Source of the DNA: Chelativorans xinjiangensis
Lineage (GTDB): Bacteria; Pseudomonadota; Alphaproteobacteria; Rhizobiales; Rhizobiaceae
NCBI RefSeq assembly: GCF_009812055.1
Contig: NZ_WQNH01000004.1
Coordinates: forward strand, 150,447-214,446
Length of the DNA: 64,000 bases
Direction: 5' to 3'
Each line of letters opens with the position of its first letter. The first letter of the stretch is position 1. Below the pieces are notes generated by a model. The model made no database searches. It had not been told where the DNA came from and was given only the letters and a program-made list of their open reading frames with translations. Below are positions 16,930-28,303 of the stretch, piece after piece. Position numbers and translations under genes: made by a program.

Positions 16930-17217
16930 ATGAGCGGTTATGTCTACATCCTTGCGTCGAAGAAGAATGGCACCTTGTATACCGGTGTTACGGCAGATCT
17001 CGGCCGGCGGGTTTGGGAGCACAAGCAAGGGCTGACAAGAGGTTTCACCTCGCGTTACGGCGTCGTGCGGCTAGTATGGTATCAGGCGTTCTTTGAGATC
17101 GGTGATGCCATAATCTTTGAAAAGAGGATCAAGAAGTGGCGACGCGCCTGGAAGATAAGGCTAATTGAGGAGATGAATCCTGATTGGCGCGAACTCTACG
17201 TCGGAATGGGCTGGTAG
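16930..17217 (+). CDS. GIY-YIG nuclease family protein
   Basis: A 95-residue stand-alone GIY-YIG domain. The sequence opens SGYVYILASKKNGTLYTGVTADLGRRVWEHKQG: YVYIL is the GIY strand, LYTGVT the YIG strand, and the following Arg and His-x-Lys positions are the usual catalytic surroundings. A C-terminal FEKRIKKWRRAWKIRLIEEMNPDW block with the catalytic Glu and basic helix is typical of the small YhbQ/UvrC-like class. ATG at 16930 is chosen; an upstream in-frame start would translate the repeat. The gene is bracketed by two inverted half-copies of repeat family 1 (16838-16891 and 17275-17327), whose tips face the gene. This suggests mobility or a functional link with the repeats, which is inference. 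Confidence 0.88.
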   Translation: MSGYVYILASKKNGTLYTGVTADLGRRVWEHKQGLTRGFTSRYGVVRLVWYQAFFEIGDAIIFEKRIKKWRRAWKIRLIEEMNPDWRELYVGMGW

Positions 17218-17274
17218 TAAAATTGGCAGTGACGACTGCTGTGCCTTTCGCAACTGGCAAATAACTAACACGCG

Positions 17275-17327
17275 CGTCATCCCGGAAGCCGGAGCGAAGC
17301 GGAGGCTGTCCGGGACCCATTCCGGAG
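17275..17327 (+). repeat. Half element of repeat family 1 (copy C)
   Basis: Reads CGTCATCCCGGAAGCCGG and continues to GACCCATTCCGGA, nearly identical to the left halves of the copies at 31-172 and 59995-60112 and to the inverse of 16838-16891. It lies 57 bp after the GIY-YIG stop, with its CGTCATCCCGG tip facing that gene. Confidence 0.8.
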
Positions 17328-17454
17328 CCTTGCCGCAGACCCCGACCATCCAACACCCCTCCTGTGACCAACCGCATCTTCGACTCGACCTCCGCAACAC
17401 GATCCGAAAGAATGCCCCCGCGAGAGAAACTGAGTCCCACCGGTGCGGAGCGAC

Positions 17455-20973
<3,519 letters not shown>

Positions 20974-21110
20974 GACCGGCGCGGGAGCGGCGGGAAATGT
21001 CCCGGCGGGTGTTGCATGCTTGTCAGCATCTGTCAGGAATGTTTTCCTATCTCCATTCACGCCCCTCCCGACCCATGCGATAATCCGCCGCCTGAAGAAT
21101 GGAGGCGGCG

Positions 21111-21920
21111 ATGGACGGACGGGCAGCAATCGAGCAAGATCGCGAGGCGCTGAAGCGCATCGTCGCTTCCCTCGTGGCCATGGCCGGGCCGGCCGTGGGT
21201 CCTCATCCCGAGGCGCGGGCCGAGGGCGAGCCGCGAAAGACCCTGCCCCGCCATCTCTGGCGCGCCATCCTCAGCCTGCTGCGCCCGACTGAGGCCGCCG
21301 CGCGGCGGCTGGTCATCGCCGCCGCGCGCGGTCTGGTCGTCTGTCTGCCGCCCCCGCGCAAGCCGAAACCCGCAAGCCCGGCGCCGCTCCTGCGCAGCCT
21401 CGGCATCGCCGTGATGGCCTCGCCCGCCGACCTGTCCGCCGCAGCGCGCAGAGCGAGGGCGGAAGCGAGGCGGGCCGCCGCTCCCGCCCGTCCGCGAAGC
21501 TTGAGCCTGCCGCTCTTCGACCCGTTGCCGCATACCCCGACGCAGGGCCGCCATGGGCCGGCGCGCGCCGTCCCGCGCATCCTGTTTCCCGGCGTCATCG
21601 AGCCGTCTGCCCTCCCGCAGCCGCCCTCCCGCGATGATCCCGTCAGCGCCGCGCGTCTTGGCCAGCGCCTCGCGGCACTGCTTGCTGCCCTTGACGATCT
21701 GCCGGGGCAGGCCAGGCGCTTTGCCCGCTGGAAGGCGCGCCGCGATCTGGGGCTTACGCGCCGCACCGCACCGCTGCGCGGCGGCCGGCCGCCCGGCGGC
21801 CGGCTGTCCCGCTTCGACCCGTCCGAAATCCGCCCTCGCAACATCCGCGAGGTCGACGAGATCCTCGCGCACGCCCATTCGCTGGCCCTCTATGCGCTGG
21901 AGAGCCCCGATACCTCATGA
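21111..21920 (+). CDS. Uncharacterised Ala/Arg/Pro-rich protein
   Basis: A 269-residue protein of unknown function, strongly basic and rich in Ala, Arg and Pro. It has an N-terminal helix (IEQDREALKRIVASLVAMAG), a central region full of Pro-Arg pairs (LPPPRKPKPASPAPLLRS), a helical LGQRLAALLAALDDLPGQARRFARWKARRD, and a conserved-looking C-terminus GRPPGGRLSRFD then REVDEILAHAHSLALYAL. I have the impression of similar uncharacterised proteins in other Alphaproteobacteria with the same ending, but no name can be given. There is no signal peptide and no clear membrane helix. ATG at 21111 is preferred over 21099 because GGAGG sits five bases before it. It follows dnaE on the same strand. Confidence 0.65.
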   Translation: MDGRAAIEQDREALKRIVASLVAMAGPAVGPHPEARAEGEPRKTLPRHLWRAILSLLRPTEAAARRLVIAAARGLVVCLPPPRKPKPASPAPLLRSLGIAVMASPADLSAAARRARAEARRAAAPARPRSLSLPLFDPLPHTPTQGRHGPARAVPRILFPGVIEPSALPQPPSRDDPVSAARLGQRLAALLAALDDLPGQARRFARWKARRDLGLTRRTAPLRGGRPPGGRLSRFDPSEIRPRNIREVDEILAHAHSLALYALESPDTS

Positions 21921-22107
21921 CGCGTGGGCCGCGCGCCGGCTTTCGGCGGAGCATTTCAACGAGCTTAGAGGCCAGACGGCGTGAAAAACCGGGCGTGGTA
22001 AGGATGAAACGCGCCCTCACTTTCCTGGAAGCGCAGAGAGGAGCAATCGCCATGCCCTGCCGGGCAGTCGCATATGGGCATTTTTGCAGGCTTCGCCGTT
22101 CCCCGCG

Positions 22108-23418
22108 CTACTCGCCCCCATCCCGCTGCGGCCGCGCCCTTTTCGCCCGGCCGAACGTATAGCCCGTCTCCACCGCCTCGCGCCCGTATTTCTCCCGCAG
22201 GCTGTCGATCGCCCCTTCGGCGAGCGCCCGCTTGTGCGACAGATGGTCGACGAGATCCGGCGGGTCGGCCTTGGCCGCCTCGGTCAGGTCGGCGACGCCG
22301 ATGCCGATGAGGCGGAAGCGGGTGCCGTCGGCCTCGCGCTTCAGCATGTCGAGGCCGGTGTGGAAGATGCGGTCGGCAAGCCGCGTCGGGTCGCCCAGTT
22401 GCCGGTTGCGCGTGCGGATGCGGAAGTCCGCGGTCTTCAGCTTCAGGACCACGGTGCGCCCGGCGATCTCCGCCTTCTTCAGCCGCGCCGAGACACGCTC
22501 CGACAAAGCCCTCAGCACCGGCACCAGCTCCTCGAAGGCGGCGATGTCCTTGTCGAAGGTGGTCTCCGACGACACGCTCTTCGCCTCGCCGCGCGGCTCC
22601 ACGGTGCGTGTGTCCATGCCGCGCGACAGCCGGTAGAGCCGGTCGCCCATCGTGCCGTAACGGCGCATGAGGTCGGCGCGCTCCATGCGCTGCAGCTGGT
22701 CGATGGTGCGGATGCCGTCATTGGCCAGCGTCGCCGCGAAGGCCTTGCCGACGCCCCAGATGATCGTCACGGGCTGCGCGGCCAGGAAGGAGAGCGCCTC
22801 GGCGCGGCCGATGACGGAGAAGCCGCGCGGCTTGTTCATATCGGAGGCCACCTTGGCGAGAAACTTGCAGTAGGAGAGGCCGACGGAGACGGTGATCCCG
22901 ATCTCGTCCTCGACCTGTCTTGCGAAGCGGGCAAGCACGAAGGCCGGCTCCGCCCCGTGCAGCCGCTCCGTACCGGAAAGGTCCAGGAAGGCCTCGTCGA
23001 TGGACAGAGGCTCCACCAGCGGGGTCAGCGCCAGCATCATCTCCCGCACCTGGCGCCCGACGCGTGCGTATTTCTCCATGTCCGGCTTGATGACGATGGC
23101 CTCGGGACAGGCCTCCAGCGCCTTGAACATGGGCATCGCCGAGCGCACGCCGTTGATGCGGGCGATGTAGCAGCAGGTGGAGACGACGCCGCGCTTGCCC
23201 CCGCCGATGATCACCGGCTTGTCGCGCAGGGCCGGGTTGTCGCGCTTTTCCACCGCCGCATAGAAGGCGTCGCAGTCGATATGGGCGAGCGGAAGGGCGC
23301 CGAGTTCCTCGTGATGGAGCACGCGCGGGCTGGCGCACGCCCCACAGCGGCGTTCCCCCGAACCGGCACGGGAGAGGCAGTCGCGGCAAATGCCGTGCAC
23401 GGAAGCGTTGACAGCCAT
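22108..23418 (-). CDS. dinB: DNA polymerase IV with N-terminal Cys-rich extension
   Basis: Y-family translesion polymerase, 436 residues. The palm is shown by [21 protein letters not shown] and [13 protein letters not shown] (catalytic Asp and Asp-Glu), [21 protein letters not shown] forms the fingers, and [22 protein letters not shown] and [11 protein letters not shown] belong to the palm and thumb. The C-terminal little-finger domain follows. Residues 11-28 form a C-x2-C ... C-x2-C pattern (Cys11, Cys14, Cys25, Cys28), likely a small zinc ribbon absent from E. coli DinB. A perfect GAAC-N7-GAAC LexA box lies 13-27 bp upstream of the ATG at 23418, so SOS induction is expected. It is divergent from an acetyltransferase gene. 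Confidence 0.95.
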   Translation of the reverse strand: MAVNASVHGICRDCLSRAGSGERRCGACASPRVLHHEELGALPLAHIDCDAFYAAVEKRDNPALRDKPVIIGGGKRGVVSTCCYIARINGVRSAMPMFKALEACPEAIVIKPDMEKYARVGRQVREMMLALTPLVEPLSIDEAFLDLSGTERLHGAEPAFVLARFARQVEDEIGITVSVGLSYCKFLAKVASDMNKPRGFSVIGRAEALSFLAAQPVTIIWGVGKAFAATLANDGIRTIDQLQRMERADLMRRYGTMGDRLYRLSRGMDTRTVEPRGEAKSVSSETTFDKDIAAFEELVPVLRALSERVSARLKKAEIAGRTVVLKLKTADFRIRTRNRQLGDPTRLADRIFHTGLDMLKREADGTRFRLIGIGVADLTEAAKADPPDLVDHLSHKRALAEGAIDSLREKYGREAVETGYTFGRAKRARPQRDGGE

Positions 23419-23430
23419 GGCAGCTTATGA

Positions 23431-23445
23431 GAACACAAAGGGAAC
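23431..23445 (-). promoter_or_regulatory. Putative LexA box upstream of dinB
   Basis: GAAC-ACAAAGG-GAAC on the plus strand, which is GTTC-N7-GTTC read toward dinB. It is an exact match to the alphaproteobacterial LexA consensus and is centred about 20 bp upstream of the dinB start, so a bound repressor would block the promoter. The divergent acetyltransferase gene starts 49 bp away on the other side and might be affected too. Confidence 0.75.
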
Positions 23446-23493
23446 AGAATAATAGAGCAACGCGCACGCCAGCACAAGCAGAGGAGAGGGAGC

Positions 23494-24069
23494 GTGACGG
23501 TTTCCATCGTCCCGTTGACGCCGGAGCTTTGGCCGGCTTTCGAGGATTTGTTCGGCAAGCATGGTGCCTGCTACGGCTGCTGGTGCACCCATTTCCGCCT
23601 GCCGCCGGCGGTGCGGCGGGAAAACGACCGCCAGCGCAACAAGGACCATATCCGTGAGCGGGTGGAGGCGGGGCCGCCGCCGGGGCTTTTGCTGCTCGAT
23701 CACGAGAGAGCGGACGGCTGGATGCAGATCGGCCCGCGCCTCGACGTGCCGGAGTGGAACAATCGCGGCCGCGTCTCCGCGCCTGTGGACGACGCGCCGG
23801 CGGACGACCCGGCCGTATGGGCCATCTCCTGCTTCTTCATCCGCACGAGCGCCCGCGGACGCGGACACACCCACGCGCTGGTGCGCGCCGGCATCGATTT
23901 CGCCCGCGCGGAAGGCGCGCGCGTTCTCGAAGCCTGCCCGATGACGCAATCCAGGGATTCGCGCTCCATCGGCCTTTTCGTCGGCTCGCGCCGCGTTTTC
24001 GACAAGGCGGGGTTCAGCGAGGTGATCGAACGCAAGATAGGCCGGCCCCTGATGCGGCTGGCGCTGTGA
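23494..24069 (+). CDS. GNAT family N-acetyltransferase
   Basis: A 191-residue acetyltransferase of the GNAT fold. The acetyl-CoA binding motif is ISCFFIRTSARGRGHTHALVRAGIDFARAEGA (R-G-x-G variant), preceded by the strand that ends in AVWAISC. The N-terminus contains FGKHGACYGCWCTHFRLP, a Cys-rich block seen in a subgroup of GNAT proteins, and GWMQIGPR marks the central sheet. The substrate is unknown. Start is GTG at 23494, preceded by GAGAGGGAGC. It is divergent from dinB with only 75 bp between the two starts, and the LexA box lies in that gap. A short fragment of repeat family 2 follows its stop. Confidence 0.82.
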   Translation: MTVSIVPLTPELWPAFEDLFGKHGACYGCWCTHFRLPPAVRRENDRQRNKDHIRERVEAGPPPGLLLLDHERADGWMQIGPRLDVPEWNNRGRVSAPVDDAPADDPAVWAISCFFIRTSARGRGHTHALVRAGIDFARAEGARVLEACPMTQSRDSRSIGLFVGSRRVFDKAGFSEVIERKIGRPLMRLAL

Positions 24070-24085
24070 GCGCGGCCGTTGCCAG

Positions 24086-24108
24086 AACAATTCCAGGAAA
24101 AGCGGAGA
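24086..24108 (+). repeat. Fragment of repeat family 2
   Basis: AACAATTCCAGGAAAAGCGG matches the start of the element at 4070-4174 (AGCAATTCCAGGAAAAGTGG). The remainder is degenerate: only ATCTAGACCG nearby recalls the TTAGACCAG arm of the complete copy. Confidence 0.5.
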
Positions 24109-24128
24109 TGAACGGATCTAGACCGCGG

Positions 24129-24413
24129 TCAGGGCTGGATATCCCAGTCCCCCTCGCCGAGGGGAAGTTGCCTGTGCGCGGCCGCCACGTCCTGCGGCGG
24201 CACGCCGCCTTGCTCGCTGAAGGCGAGGAGCGTGGGCTCGTGCGCGAGCACGAACTGCAGCACCCCGGCGAGGAAGCCCGGCTCGTTCGCCGCCTGCCGG
24301 ATTTGCCCGACCTCGATGCCCGTCAGCGCCAGGAAGCGGGGCAGAAGCTCCGCATCGGAAGCGATGAAGGAGAGCGCCTGAATGGCGATCGCTTCGGCCT
24401 GTTCGTGGTGCAT
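24129..24413 (-). CDS. DUF3572 family protein
   Basis: A 94-residue protein I assign to DUF3572, a short alphaproteobacterial family. It is helical and acidic: EQAEAIAIQALSFIASDAELLPRFLALTGI, then QIRQAANEPGFLAGVLQFVLAHEPTLLAF and a C-terminal GDWDIQP. There are no membrane or secretion signals, and no function is known. ATG at 24413 is chosen, with a weak GAGGACG upstream; an in-frame extension to 24464 gives 17 residues of atypical sequence. It is divergent from divK, and a divK-adjacent location is one I associate with this family in rhizobia. The 227-bp gap up to divK has no coding sequence and contains the short inverted repeat AAGCGGG-CATT-CCCGCTT (24491-24508). Confidence 0.72.
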   Translation of the reverse strand: MHHEQAEAIAIQALSFIASDAELLPRFLALTGIEVGQIRQAANEPGFLAGVLQFVLAHEPTLLAFSEQGGVPPQDVAAAHRQLPLGEGDWDIQP

Positions 24414-24640
24414 GGGAGCGCGTCCTCGATCTTCTTGAAAGGTTCGCCGATGCGATAATGGCAAAGACGGAGCGGCGCAAGCGGCGACGAAAAGCGGGCA
24501 TTCCCGCTTGAACCGATCAATTCAGAAAGGATACTTTTTCTTTTCGTAAAGCAAATCATGCCATAAAGCGGTGGGGACACCGGCAAAAGCGCCCGCACCA
24601 GCCTTGGCGGGAAGGGGCGTGCCAGCGGTATGGGGGTCCA

Positions 24641-25012
24641 ATGCCGAAAAAGGTCATGATCGTCGAGGACAACGAGCTCAACATGAAGCTCTTCCGCGAC
24701 CTTATTGAGGCCAGCGGCTACGAGACCGTGCGCACGCGCAACGGCCTGCAGGCGCTGGATCTGGCGCGCGATCACCGCCCCGACCTCATTCTCATGGACA
24801 TTCAGCTTCCCGAAGTCTCGGGCCTGGAAGTCACCAAATGGCTGAAGGAGGACGACGAACTGCATTCCATTCCCGTCATCGCCGTCACGGCCTTTGCCAT
24901 GAAGGGGGATGAGGAGCGCATCCGCCAGGGCGGCTGCGAGGCCTATATCTCGAAGCCGATCTCGGTGACCAATTTTATCGACACCATCAAATCCTACCTC
25001 GGTGACGCGTGA
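24641..25012 (+). CDS. divK: Cell-cycle response regulator DivK
   Basis: Single-domain response regulator, 123 residues, REC only. [14 protein letters not shown] holds the acidic pocket and [11 protein letters not shown] the phosphoacceptor Asp53; the conserved Thr/Ser is in [16 protein letters not shown] and the Lys in AYISKPIS. These match DivK, which in Caulobacter and rhizobia is phosphorylated by the DivJ and PleC kinase/phosphatases and feeds into the CckA-CtrA pathway that times replication and division. ATG at 24641 follows GGGGGTCC. pleD starts 34 bp downstream, the same order as in Caulobacter, so the two are probably one transcript. Confidence 0.95.
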   Translation: MPKKVMIVEDNELNMKLFRDLIEASGYETVRTRNGLQALDLARDHRPDLILMDIQLPEVSGLEVTKWLKEDDELHSIPVIAVTAFAMKGDEERIRQGGCEAYISKPISVTNFIDTIKSYLGDA

Positions 25013-25046
25013 TGAATGCGGCGGGAAAGTACAGTCGGAGGCGGCC

Positions 25047-26420
25047 ATGACAGCCCGCATCCTCGTCGTCGACGACATCGCCGCAAATCTGCGGCTGCTC
25101 GAAGCGCGGCTTCTGGCCGAGTACTACGAGGTGGTGACGGCGCGCTCCGGCCAGGACGCCATCGAGATCTGCGAGTGCAGCAAGGTCGACGTGGTGCTGC
25201 TCGACGTCATGATGCCGGGTATGGATGGCTTCGAGGTCTGCCGCCGCCTGAAATCCGATCCGGCGACCACGCATATTCCCGTTATCATGGTCACGGCGCT
25301 CGGCCAGCCGGCCGACCGCGTCCGCGGGCTTGAGGCCGGCGCCGACGACTTTCTTACCAAACCGGCGAAAGACCTGCAGCTTCTCACAAGGGTGAAAAGC
25401 CTGGTCCGGCTGAAGGCGCTGACGGACGAATTGCGCCTGCGCGCCGCCACGACGCGCAACATCGGCATCGAGCAGCTCCTCGAGAAGAAGAGCGGCGACG
25501 CCGAGGAGACGCCGAGCGTGCTCCTGTTGGATGACGATGCCGCCACCGGGCGGCGCATCAAGCGGCTCTTGCAGGGCACTTTCGACGTCGACGTGGCGGA
25601 GGAGCCGCAGGCCGGTCTCCGCCGGGCGGTCGAGGGCGCCTATGAGTGCATCATGGTGTCCACGGGCTTTGCCGACTACGACCCGCTGCGGCTTTGCTCG
25701 CAGCTCCGCGCGATCGAATCGACGCGCCTGGTGCCCATCGTTCTTTTGGCGGGCGAGGGCGATGAGGAGCGCATCGTCCGCGGGCTGGAGCTCGCGGTGA
25801 ACGACTACGTTCTGCGCCCGGTCGAGCGCCAGGAACTGATCGCCCGCCTGCGCACCCAGATCCGGCGCAAGCGCTACAACGACAGCTTGCGCTCCAGTGT
25901 CGCGCAAACGGTGGAAATGGCGGTCACCGATCCGCTGACGGGCCTGCACAACCGGCGCTATCTCGACAGCCATCTGCAGAGCCTGTTCGACCGCTCGACG
26001 GCGCGCAAGCGGCCGCTTTCCATCATGATGGCCGACATCGACCGCTTCAAATCCATCAACGACACCTTTGGGCACGATGCCGGAGACACTATCCTCAAGG
26101 CGTTTGCCGGGCGGCTGCGCAAGAACCTGCGCGGCATCGACCTCGTTTGCCGTTACGGTGGTGAGGAGTTCGTCGTCGTCATGCCGGACACCGAACTCGT
26201 CGTGGCGGAGAAGGTGGCCGAGCGTATCCGCGCCGAGATTGCCAGCGGACCGTTCCCGAGCGGCCAGGGCGATCACGCGATCGACGTCACCGCAAGCCTC
26301 GGCGTCGCCTCCACGAGGATGCCGGGAGACACGGTGGGGGCGCTGATGAAGCGGGCCGATCTCGCGCTCTACGAAGCCAAGACACGGGGGCGCAACCGCG
26401 TGGTCGCGCCGGCAGCCTGA
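25047..26420 (+). CDS. pleD: Diguanylate cyclase response regulator PleD
   Basis: A 457-residue REC-REC-GGDEF protein that makes cyclic-di-GMP when phosphorylated. The first REC has ILVVDDIAANLRLL and VVLLDVMMPGMDG with phosphoacceptor Asp53. The second REC (about 150-275) is an adaptor with VLLLDDDAATGRRI. The GGDEF domain (about 290-455) has the active site RYGGEEF, and the inhibitory I-site RGID five residues before it, so product feedback inhibition is expected. In Caulobacter PleD localises to the old pole and drives the motile-to-sessile switch. ATG at 25047 is chosen because GGAGG lies five bases upstream; an in-frame start at 25002 overlaps divK. Confidence 0.95.
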   Translation: MTARILVVDDIAANLRLLEARLLAEYYEVVTARSGQDAIEICECSKVDVVLLDVMMPGMDGFEVCRRLKSDPATTHIPVIMVTALGQPADRVRGLEAGADDFLTKPAKDLQLLTRVKSLVRLKALTDELRLRAATTRNIGIEQLLEKKSGDAEETPSVLLLDDDAATGRRIKRLLQGTFDVDVAEEPQAGLRRAVEGAYECIMVSTGFADYDPLRLCSQLRAIESTRLVPIVLLAGEGDEERIVRGLELAVNDYVLRPVERQELIARLRTQIRRKRYNDSLRSSVAQTVEMAVTDPLTGLHNRRYLDSHLQSLFDRSTARKRPLSIMMADIDRFKSINDTFGHDAGDTILKAFAGRLRKNLRGIDLVCRYGGEEFVVVMPDTELVVAEKVAERIRAEIASGPFPSGQGDHAIDVTASLGVASTRMPGDTVGALMKRADLALYEAKTRGRNRVVAPAA

Positions 26421-26759
26421 ACCCGTCCCGTATGGTTACGCGTTTACCCTAACGAGAATCAATCGATCACGATGGTTAAGTAAGTGTTGATTTTCTTGAG
26501 TACTTGCGCGAGTGTCGCAACCGATGGTGGACGAACCGCTCGTGGGGACAGGCGGTTACGTCCTTCTGATACCCCATGATGCTCAGGTCCGCCGCATCTC
26601 CTGGGTCCGTGGGGTTGGCCGGCCGGCGCTGGCGTAAGTGGCCTCCTCGTACCGCTGCCAGATCGCCGACCGGCCCCCATTTCCCTACAACGGATACGGG
26701 TAATCGATTGTCAGCCGGCTCATGCACGGGCCATGCCTCCATACAAAATCTGCACAATG
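26421..26759. other. Gene-poor gap between pleD and rpmG
   Basis: A gap with no recognisable gene family on either strand. It begins with an AT-richer stretch, 26441-26505, that includes TTAAGTAAGTGTTGA, a TTAA-N7-TTGA arrangement close to the CtrA half-site pair TTAA-N7-TTAA. A 37-codon open frame runs from ATG at 26524 to TAA at 26637 but has no clear ribosome binding site. No repeat copies or terminator are seen, apart from the rpmG terminator at its right edge. Confidence 0.5.
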
Positions 26760-26783
26760 AAAAACGGCGCCCGATGGGCGCCG
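26760..26783 (-). terminator. Rho-independent terminator of rpmG
   Basis: On the minus strand GGCGCCC-ATC-GGGCGCC is a perfect 7-bp stem (26766-26782), followed by G and five T residues. It lies about 27 bp after the rpmG stop. Confidence 0.88.
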
Positions 26784-26809
26784 CCTGCATGCATGGAGGG
26801 CAGCGGAAG

Positions 26810-26977
26810 CTACTTGATCTTCGCTTCCTTGAATTCGACGTGCTTACGCGCCACCGGGTCGTATTTGCGCTTGGTCATCTTCTCCGTCATCGTGCGGCTG
26901 TTCTTCTTGGCGACGTAGAAGTAGCCCGTGTCTGCCGTCGACTGGAGTTTGATCTTGATGGTCGTGGCCTTGGCCAT
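26810..26977 (-). CDS. rpmG: 50S ribosomal protein L33
   Basis: A 55-residue ribosomal protein of the large subunit. [21 protein letters not shown] followed by [24 protein letters not shown] and EFKEAKIK is the usual L33 sequence of Alphaproteobacteria. The four-Cys zinc motif of C+ L33 is absent, as in most members of this group, so it is the zinc-free type. ATG at 26977 is the conserved start. It is transcribed alone: a promoter-like CTTGAC lies about 100 bp upstream (27077-27082) and a strong terminator follows. The NUDIX gene upstream is on the same strand but separated by 131 bp. Confidence 0.96.
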   Translation of the reverse strand: MAKATTIKIKLQSTADTGYFYVAKKNSRTMTEKMTKRKYDPVARKHVEFKEAKIK

Positions 26978-27053
26978 GGCATTCGTCCGTTTCTGGTGAT
27001 GAAGATGGCGGCCCGTCGACGGTCGCGGCAGGGCGCGCGGAAAACTCGCCGGA

Positions 27054-27082
27054 CACATAAAGACAATGCCCGGAATGTCAAG
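27054..27082 (-). promoter_or_regulatory. Putative sigma70 promoter for rpmG
   Basis: On the minus strand CTTGAC (27077-27082) matches the alphaproteobacterial -35 exactly, with TATGTG (27054-27059) 17 bases further on as a partial -10. It would give a leader of about 70 bases before rpmG. Confidence 0.45.
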
Positions 27083-27108
27083 TGCGCAGGGAGAGAGGGC
27101 CGCCGTTC

Positions 27109-27849
27109 CTACAGCATCACGCGCACGAACCGGTTCGCCCGCATGAAATAGAAAGGCACCGGGCCGCCCGGTGAAAGCCCGGGGTCGGCGGCAAGGCGCT
27201 TGTCCAGGTCATCGAGCACGGTGCGGGTGATGGTGGGGACCTCGGCCTGCATGGCTTCGCCGATCGGCAGCCAGACGATCTCCTCCAACTCGTCCGTCGG
27301 CCCGCCGTCGGCAAGCTCCACTGCAACCTCATCGCGCCAGGCGGCGAGGAACCGCGTGTCGAAGCGGCGCACGCGGCCGGGCGGGGTGATGGCGCGGGCG
27401 ATGTAGCGCAACCCGTCGAGCGAGGGTTTTATGCCGTGGTCGGCGAAACCCTGCCAGTGCCGGTTTTTTGTCGAGAAGGCCCCCTTGCGCCCGATGAGGA
27501 GGCCCGCTTCCTCAAACGTCTCGCGCAGGGCCGAGAGCGCGATGGCACGGGCGCGCGCGGCGGTAGCGCGGGCCCCGAGGCCGATCAGCTTGGCCTCTTC
27601 GTCCGGGTGCAGCGGCCGGGCGACGGGAACGCGGCTGTCCGTCGGGTCCGTGCGGCCACCGGGGAAGACGAAGCGGCCGGGCATGAAGGCGTGGCGGCGG
27701 TGCCGGCGGCCCATCAGCACGAAAGGCTTACCCGCGCGCCGCTCGATGACGATGAGCGTGGCGGCGTCGCGCGGCCGCATGGGCCGGCCGCCAAGGGAGA
27801 AATCGCGCGATTCGGCGGCGTCGACCTCGGCTCGCGTCATCCCCTCCAT
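27109..27849 (-). CDS. NUDIX hydrolase
   Basis: A 246-residue NUDIX-fold pyrophosphohydrolase. The opening strand [37 protein letters not shown] is typical of the NrtR/NudL-like subgroup. The Nudix box is degenerate in spacing, with the Gly in [10 protein letters not shown] far from [14 protein letters not shown], which supplies the catalytic R-E-T-x-E-E. Substrates in this subgroup may include CoA or nucleoside diphosphate derivatives, but none can be assigned. Several in-frame ATGs exist at 27870, 27849 and 27840; 27849 is preferred for GGGAGG six bases upstream. It is the last gene of the topA-rnr-DUF983-NUDIX run, the gap to DUF983 being 22 bp or less. Confidence 0.85.
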   Translation of the reverse strand: MEGMTRAEVDAAESRDFSLGGRPMRPRDAATLIVIERRAGKPFVLMGRRHRRHAFMPGRFVFPGGRTDPTDSRVPVARPLHPDEEAKLIGLGARATAARARAIALSALRETFEEAGLLIGRKGAFSTKNRHWQGFADHGIKPSLDGLRYIARAITPPGRVRRFDTRFLAAWRDEVAVELADGGPTDELEEIVWLPIGEAMQAEVPTITRTVLDDLDKRLAADPGLSPGGPVPFYFMRANRFVRVML

Positions 27850-27871
27850 GCGCGCCCTCCCGGAGGCCATG

Positions 27872-28303
27872 TCAGCGCTCGGGATGGGTTTCGACGATAT
27901 CGTCCTCGCCGCCGAAGCCGTGCATGCGCAACGCCCATTGCAGGCCGACGACGGCGCCCTTCACGGGGCCGATGAGGGCGAGCGACATCAAGAGCGTCAG
28001 CGGCGCCCAGATGGCCATATGTAGCCAGGTCGGCCAGTCCGTCATCGCCTGCACGCCCATGAAGGCGCCGACCACCACATGGCCGACGATGACGATCACC
28101 AGATAGGCGGGCAGGTCGTCGGCGCGGTGGTGGCTGATCTCCTCGCCGCAGGCCGGGCACTCGTCAACCGTCTTCAGGAAGGCGCGGAAGAGCCGGCCGC
28201 GCCCGCAATGGGGGCACTTGCCGAAGAAGCCGCGCCGCATCGCCTCGTAGACAGGCCGCGCCGGCGCTGCCGCTTCCTTGGCTCCGAACACCCGTTCTTC
28301 CAT
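27872..28303 (-). CDS. DUF983 family membrane protein
   Basis: A 143-residue inner-membrane protein of DUF983. The cytoplasmic N-terminal part has a zinc-ribbon-like pattern FFGKCPHCGRGRLFRAF, then VDECPACGEEISHHRADDLPAY (two CxxC pairs). Two hydrophobic helices follow, LVIVIVGHVVVGAFMGVQAM and LHMAIWAPLTLLMSLALIGPV. The function is unknown; the family is common in Alphaproteobacteria. Of two tandem ATGs, that at 28303 is six bases from AGGAG and is preferred over 28306. The start overlaps the rnr stop, so translation is coupled. The order rnr-DUF983-NUDIX suggests cotranscription but not a shared function. Confidence 0.85.
   Translation of the reverse strand: MEERVFGAKEAAAPARPVYEAMRRGFFGKCPHCGRGRLFRAFLKTVDECPACGEEISHHRADDLPAYLVIVIVGHVVVGAFMGVQAMTDWPTWLHMAIWAPLTLLMSLALIGPVKGAVVGLQWALRMHGFGGEDDIVETHPER

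Noticed and set aside
26570..26620. Possible SRP RNA (ffs) because of a CAGGTCCG string
   Set aside because: The conserved GGAAGCAGC-containing hairpin of the SRP RNA is absent.
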